From Chryseobacterium oncorhynchi (GTDB lineage: Bacteria; Bacteroidota; Bacteroidia; Flavobacteriales; Weeksellaceae), in contig NZ_PPEI02000002.1 of NCBI RefSeq assembly GCF_002899895.1, forward strand, positions 558,001 through 622,000: a stretch of 64,000 nt of DNA, given 5' to 3'. Below are positions 62,193 to 64,000 of this stretch, one piece after another (positions within the stretch are counted from its first letter, which is position 1; each line of letters opens with the position of its first letter). Below the pieces are notes generated by a model. That model did not search any database. It was not told the DNA's origin and worked only from the letters and a program-made list of their open reading frames with translations. The position numbers were made by a program, and so were the translations under genes.

Positions 62193-63863
62193 CTATCCAA
62201 ATTTCTTCTTTCTTAACCAGAAGAATAAACCTCCAATAAGGCCAATAACAGCCAGAGGAAGCAGTAAGTTCAGCCACTGCCAGTTGGTTTTTTCTTCTTC
62301 TATTCTATGTCTGTCTAGAAGTCTTTCTTCGATATTTCTATTTCTTAATTCCATCAGATTGCTATCATCCAACAGATAATCCAAAGCATTTCTAAGGAAC
62401 TGTTCGTTTCCGAATTGCTCATTAGTCAGCATATCTGCTCCCAAAGGAAGTGGTTTTCCTTTAATTACTTTATTTCTTCCTATATCCCCATCTGCAATCA
62501 CGATCATTTTATTTTCAGGGCTTTCTGCCTTAAAGCCAGGGTAAGATTTTCTTTCAATTCTTGATGCATAAGCAGAATTAAATTTCCCCTCCAGTGCTAC
62601 CGCAAATATCTTTGGGGTACTTGGTTTTTCCATTTGTCCAAGACTGTCTACGCTGGCAATTTCCTTTAGATCAACATAGTTGGGCACCTGCTTCAACAAT
62701 GTTCTTTCACTGGATTCAAAAAGCACCTTGGTCTTGATATTCTTTCTTCCTCCCAAAGTATCTATGGAAGTCGGAAATTCAAATTTTACAGGGTTAATAT
62801 TTTTGGTAATCGGATTATTATTTTCAGCAATTCCCAGAGGAAAGTAAGGCCAAGGAAGACTTGTAAACTGAGGATTTCCACTCACCTCTCCTGTTACCAG
62901 CTTCAGCAAGGCAAATTTCTTTACATCTTTTACCAATGCAGTATTGATTCTTACTCCATAATTGAAGAAGAAATCTGTCATATTAACATCAATTGGAAAA
63001 GGCATCACCTTTTTAGACCTTGTTAATGTATCCATTTCAGCATTCACCGCATCAATCATCCAGAGTGTTTTCCCGCCATTCATAATATATTGGTCAAGAA
63101 TTACTTTTTCATTATCTGTAAAAGCTTTTCTTGGCTTTGCAATGACTAAGGCACTCATCTGTTTCAATAAAGGAAGATCTTCAAGACTAAGCTCTGTTTG
63201 ATTTTTAGGAATAATGGGGCCTGCATCATAATTTTCCATCGCCAATTGTACAAATCCCTGGAATTCATCAGGGCTTAATTCATCCTGATTAACCAAAATT
63301 CCTACTTTTTTTCTTTTATCGGCAGCAATATTTTTAATGTTTGAAACAAGGCTGTATTCTAATCCTTCAATCGATCTTGTAAGTTGCTGATCAGCGTCTA
63401 TACCTGTTTGCTGAACAATTAAAGGAATGGAAACTCCTGTTTTATTATATTTAATAACAGCATACGGAAAAATAGTAATCTGTGAGAATTTTCCATCCTT
63501 GGAATCTGGAAGGTATGATGGCTGCATTCCCATTGCTGCCAAGCTATCTGCCGGTATTTTAGACTTCAACGGATCGATGAATTTAAAATCAATTTTTGAA
63601 TTAATTTTTCGGAATTCTTCCAGCATAAACTTTGTTTCTCCCTGAAGCTGCTTAAAGCTTGCCGGAAAGTCTCCTTCAAGGTAAACTTCAACAGTTAAAG
63701 GCTTCTTAACAGATTCCAATACCTTAATGGTACTCTCAGAAAGGGTGTATCTTTTTTCCTTTGTCAGATCCAGTCTGATCCCTGAATAGGTCAGAATAAT
63801 AACTAAAGGAATAATAGCAAATAAGAAAATTCCAAATGGAGATTTAGCATTGATCTTCTTCAT
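62193..63863 (-). CDS. gldG: Gliding motility-associated ABC transporter protein GldG
   Basis: 556 residues: an N-terminal membrane anchor (FLFAIIPLVIILTYS), a long periplasmic ABC-type uncharacterised domain with IRLDLTKEKRYTLSEST and VYLEGDFPASFKQLQGET, and a C-terminal membrane helix (LLLPLAVIGLIGGLFFWLRK). GldA-GldF-GldG form a transporter linked to gliding and T9SS function in flavobacteria. gldF ends 5 bp upstream. No gldA is inside the window. Confidence 0.93.
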   Translation of the reverse strand: MKKINAKSPFGIFLFAIIPLVIILTYSGIRLDLTKEKRYTLSESTIKVLESVKKPLTVEVYLEGDFPASFKQLQGETKFMLEEFRKINSKIDFKFIDPLKSKIPADSLAAMGMQPSYLPDSKDGKFSQITIFPYAVIKYNKTGVSIPLIVQQTGIDADQQLTRSIEGLEYSLVSNIKNIAADKRKKVGILVNQDELSPDEFQGFVQLAMENYDAGPIIPKNQTELSLEDLPLLKQMSALVIAKPRKAFTDNEKVILDQYIMNGGKTLWMIDAVNAEMDTLTRSKKVMPFPIDVNMTDFFFNYGVRINTALVKDVKKFALLKLVTGEVSGNPQFTSLPWPYFPLGIAENNNPITKNINPVKFEFPTSIDTLGGRKNIKTKVLFESSERTLLKQVPNYVDLKEIASVDSLGQMEKPSTPKIFAVALEGKFNSAYASRIERKSYPGFKAESPENKMIVIADGDIGRNKVIKGKPLPLGADMLTNEQFGNEQFLRNALDYLLDDSNLMELRNRNIEERLLDRHRIEEEKTNWQWLNLLLPLAVIGLIGGLFFWLRKKKFG

Positions 63864-63867
63864 AATT

Positions 63868-64000
63868 CTACTTCTTTTTGTTAATAAAATGATTAGACAA
63901 TACTAATGAAGCGCCAATCACCAGAATAAAATAAGCAACATCTTTTACATCTACAAGGCCTCTTGTAAAGCCTAGAAAATGTTGATAGAAACCTATATTC
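63868..64000 (-). CDS. gldF: Gliding ABC transporter permease GldF, C-terminus (5' end outside window)
   Basis: The frame is open from the window edge to a TAG at 63868-63870. The residues, about 44, read IGFYQHFLGFTRGLVDVKDV followed by a membrane helix, the usual end of GldF. The stop lies 4 bp before the gldG ATG. The rest of the gene is outside. Confidence 0.85.
   Translation of the reverse strand, partial: NIGFYQHFLGFTRGLVDVKDVAYFILVIGASLVLSNHFINKKK

Overview
The window is one contiguous stretch of chromosome from a low-GC member of the Bacteroidota, most likely Flavobacteriia/Weeksellaceae and close to Chryseobacterium. The evidence is: a protein-glutaminase precursor resembling the enzyme known from Chryseobacterium; type IX secretion and gliding genes (porT, gldG, gldF); T9SS C-terminal sorting domains; menaquinone synthesis (ubiE/menG); cytochrome bd; a HmuY-type heme system; and many promoters with the Bacteroidota -7 box TAnnTTTG. 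I see no rRNA, tRNA, CRISPR array, prophage or intact insertion sequence. It reads as core chromosome with a few lineage-specific insertions.

Layout. 1-3.5 kb: the end of a LysR regulator, a YeiH-type exporter, a double-glycine cysteine-rich peptide and an MFS transporter. 3.5-8.2 kb (minus): PorT, UbiE and a membrane protein, then a ZapA cell-division pair, a probable 6S RNA and RNase Y. 8.2-16 kb: a FabH-like ketosynthase, a metallophosphoesterase, a degenerate polysaccharide deacetylase, threonine dehydrogenase, gamma-glutamyltransferase and a DctA-type symporter. 16-26.2 kb (minus): a lipid kinase, a DUF3298-like lipoprotein, a tandem DUF3857/transglutaminase pair (one without its catalytic Cys and His), GyrB, and a T9SS cargo protein with a decayed copy beside it. 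26.3-33.5 kb: cydAB, a ClbS/DfsB protein, lysS, rlmF, a cytochrome c lipoprotein and small membrane proteins.

33.5-41.9 kb is a complete tryptophan operon (trpE-G-D-C-F, a GNAT gene, trpB-A) ending in lipB. It is preceded by an unannotated 25-codon leader peptide with three consecutive Trp codons and an intrinsic terminator, which is a classic attenuator layout. 41.9-43.3 kb holds the protein-glutaminase and a small lipoprotein that looks like a free-standing copy of its inhibitory pro-region. 43.3-46.6 kb holds an SDR, a nitroreductase, ohrR-ohr and an exported peptide deformylase-like protein whose metal-ligand Cys is Asp.

46.8-57.9 kb is a heme acquisition locus. A ChaN lipoprotein and a minus-strand operon (TonB receptor, HmuY, HmuT, HmuU, HmuV, a methyltransferase, HmuS) diverge from two T9SS-secreted proteins, one of which is a HmuY-like domain joined to a T9SS sorting tail. 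Two nearly identical Fur-like inverted repeats bracket the -7 boxes of the two secreted genes at identical spacing. 58-64 kb: a monooxygenase-like protein, a TauE exporter with an Rrf2 Fe-S-type regulator, a run of DUF4268 / unknown / DUF2314-ankyrin genes, and the gldG-gldF end of a gliding ABC transporter.

The best candidates for something undescribed are the protein-glutaminase/pro-domain-like pair, the T9SS-exported HmuY-like protein with its duplicated operator, the trp leader peptide, and the exported deformylase with a swapped metal ligand.
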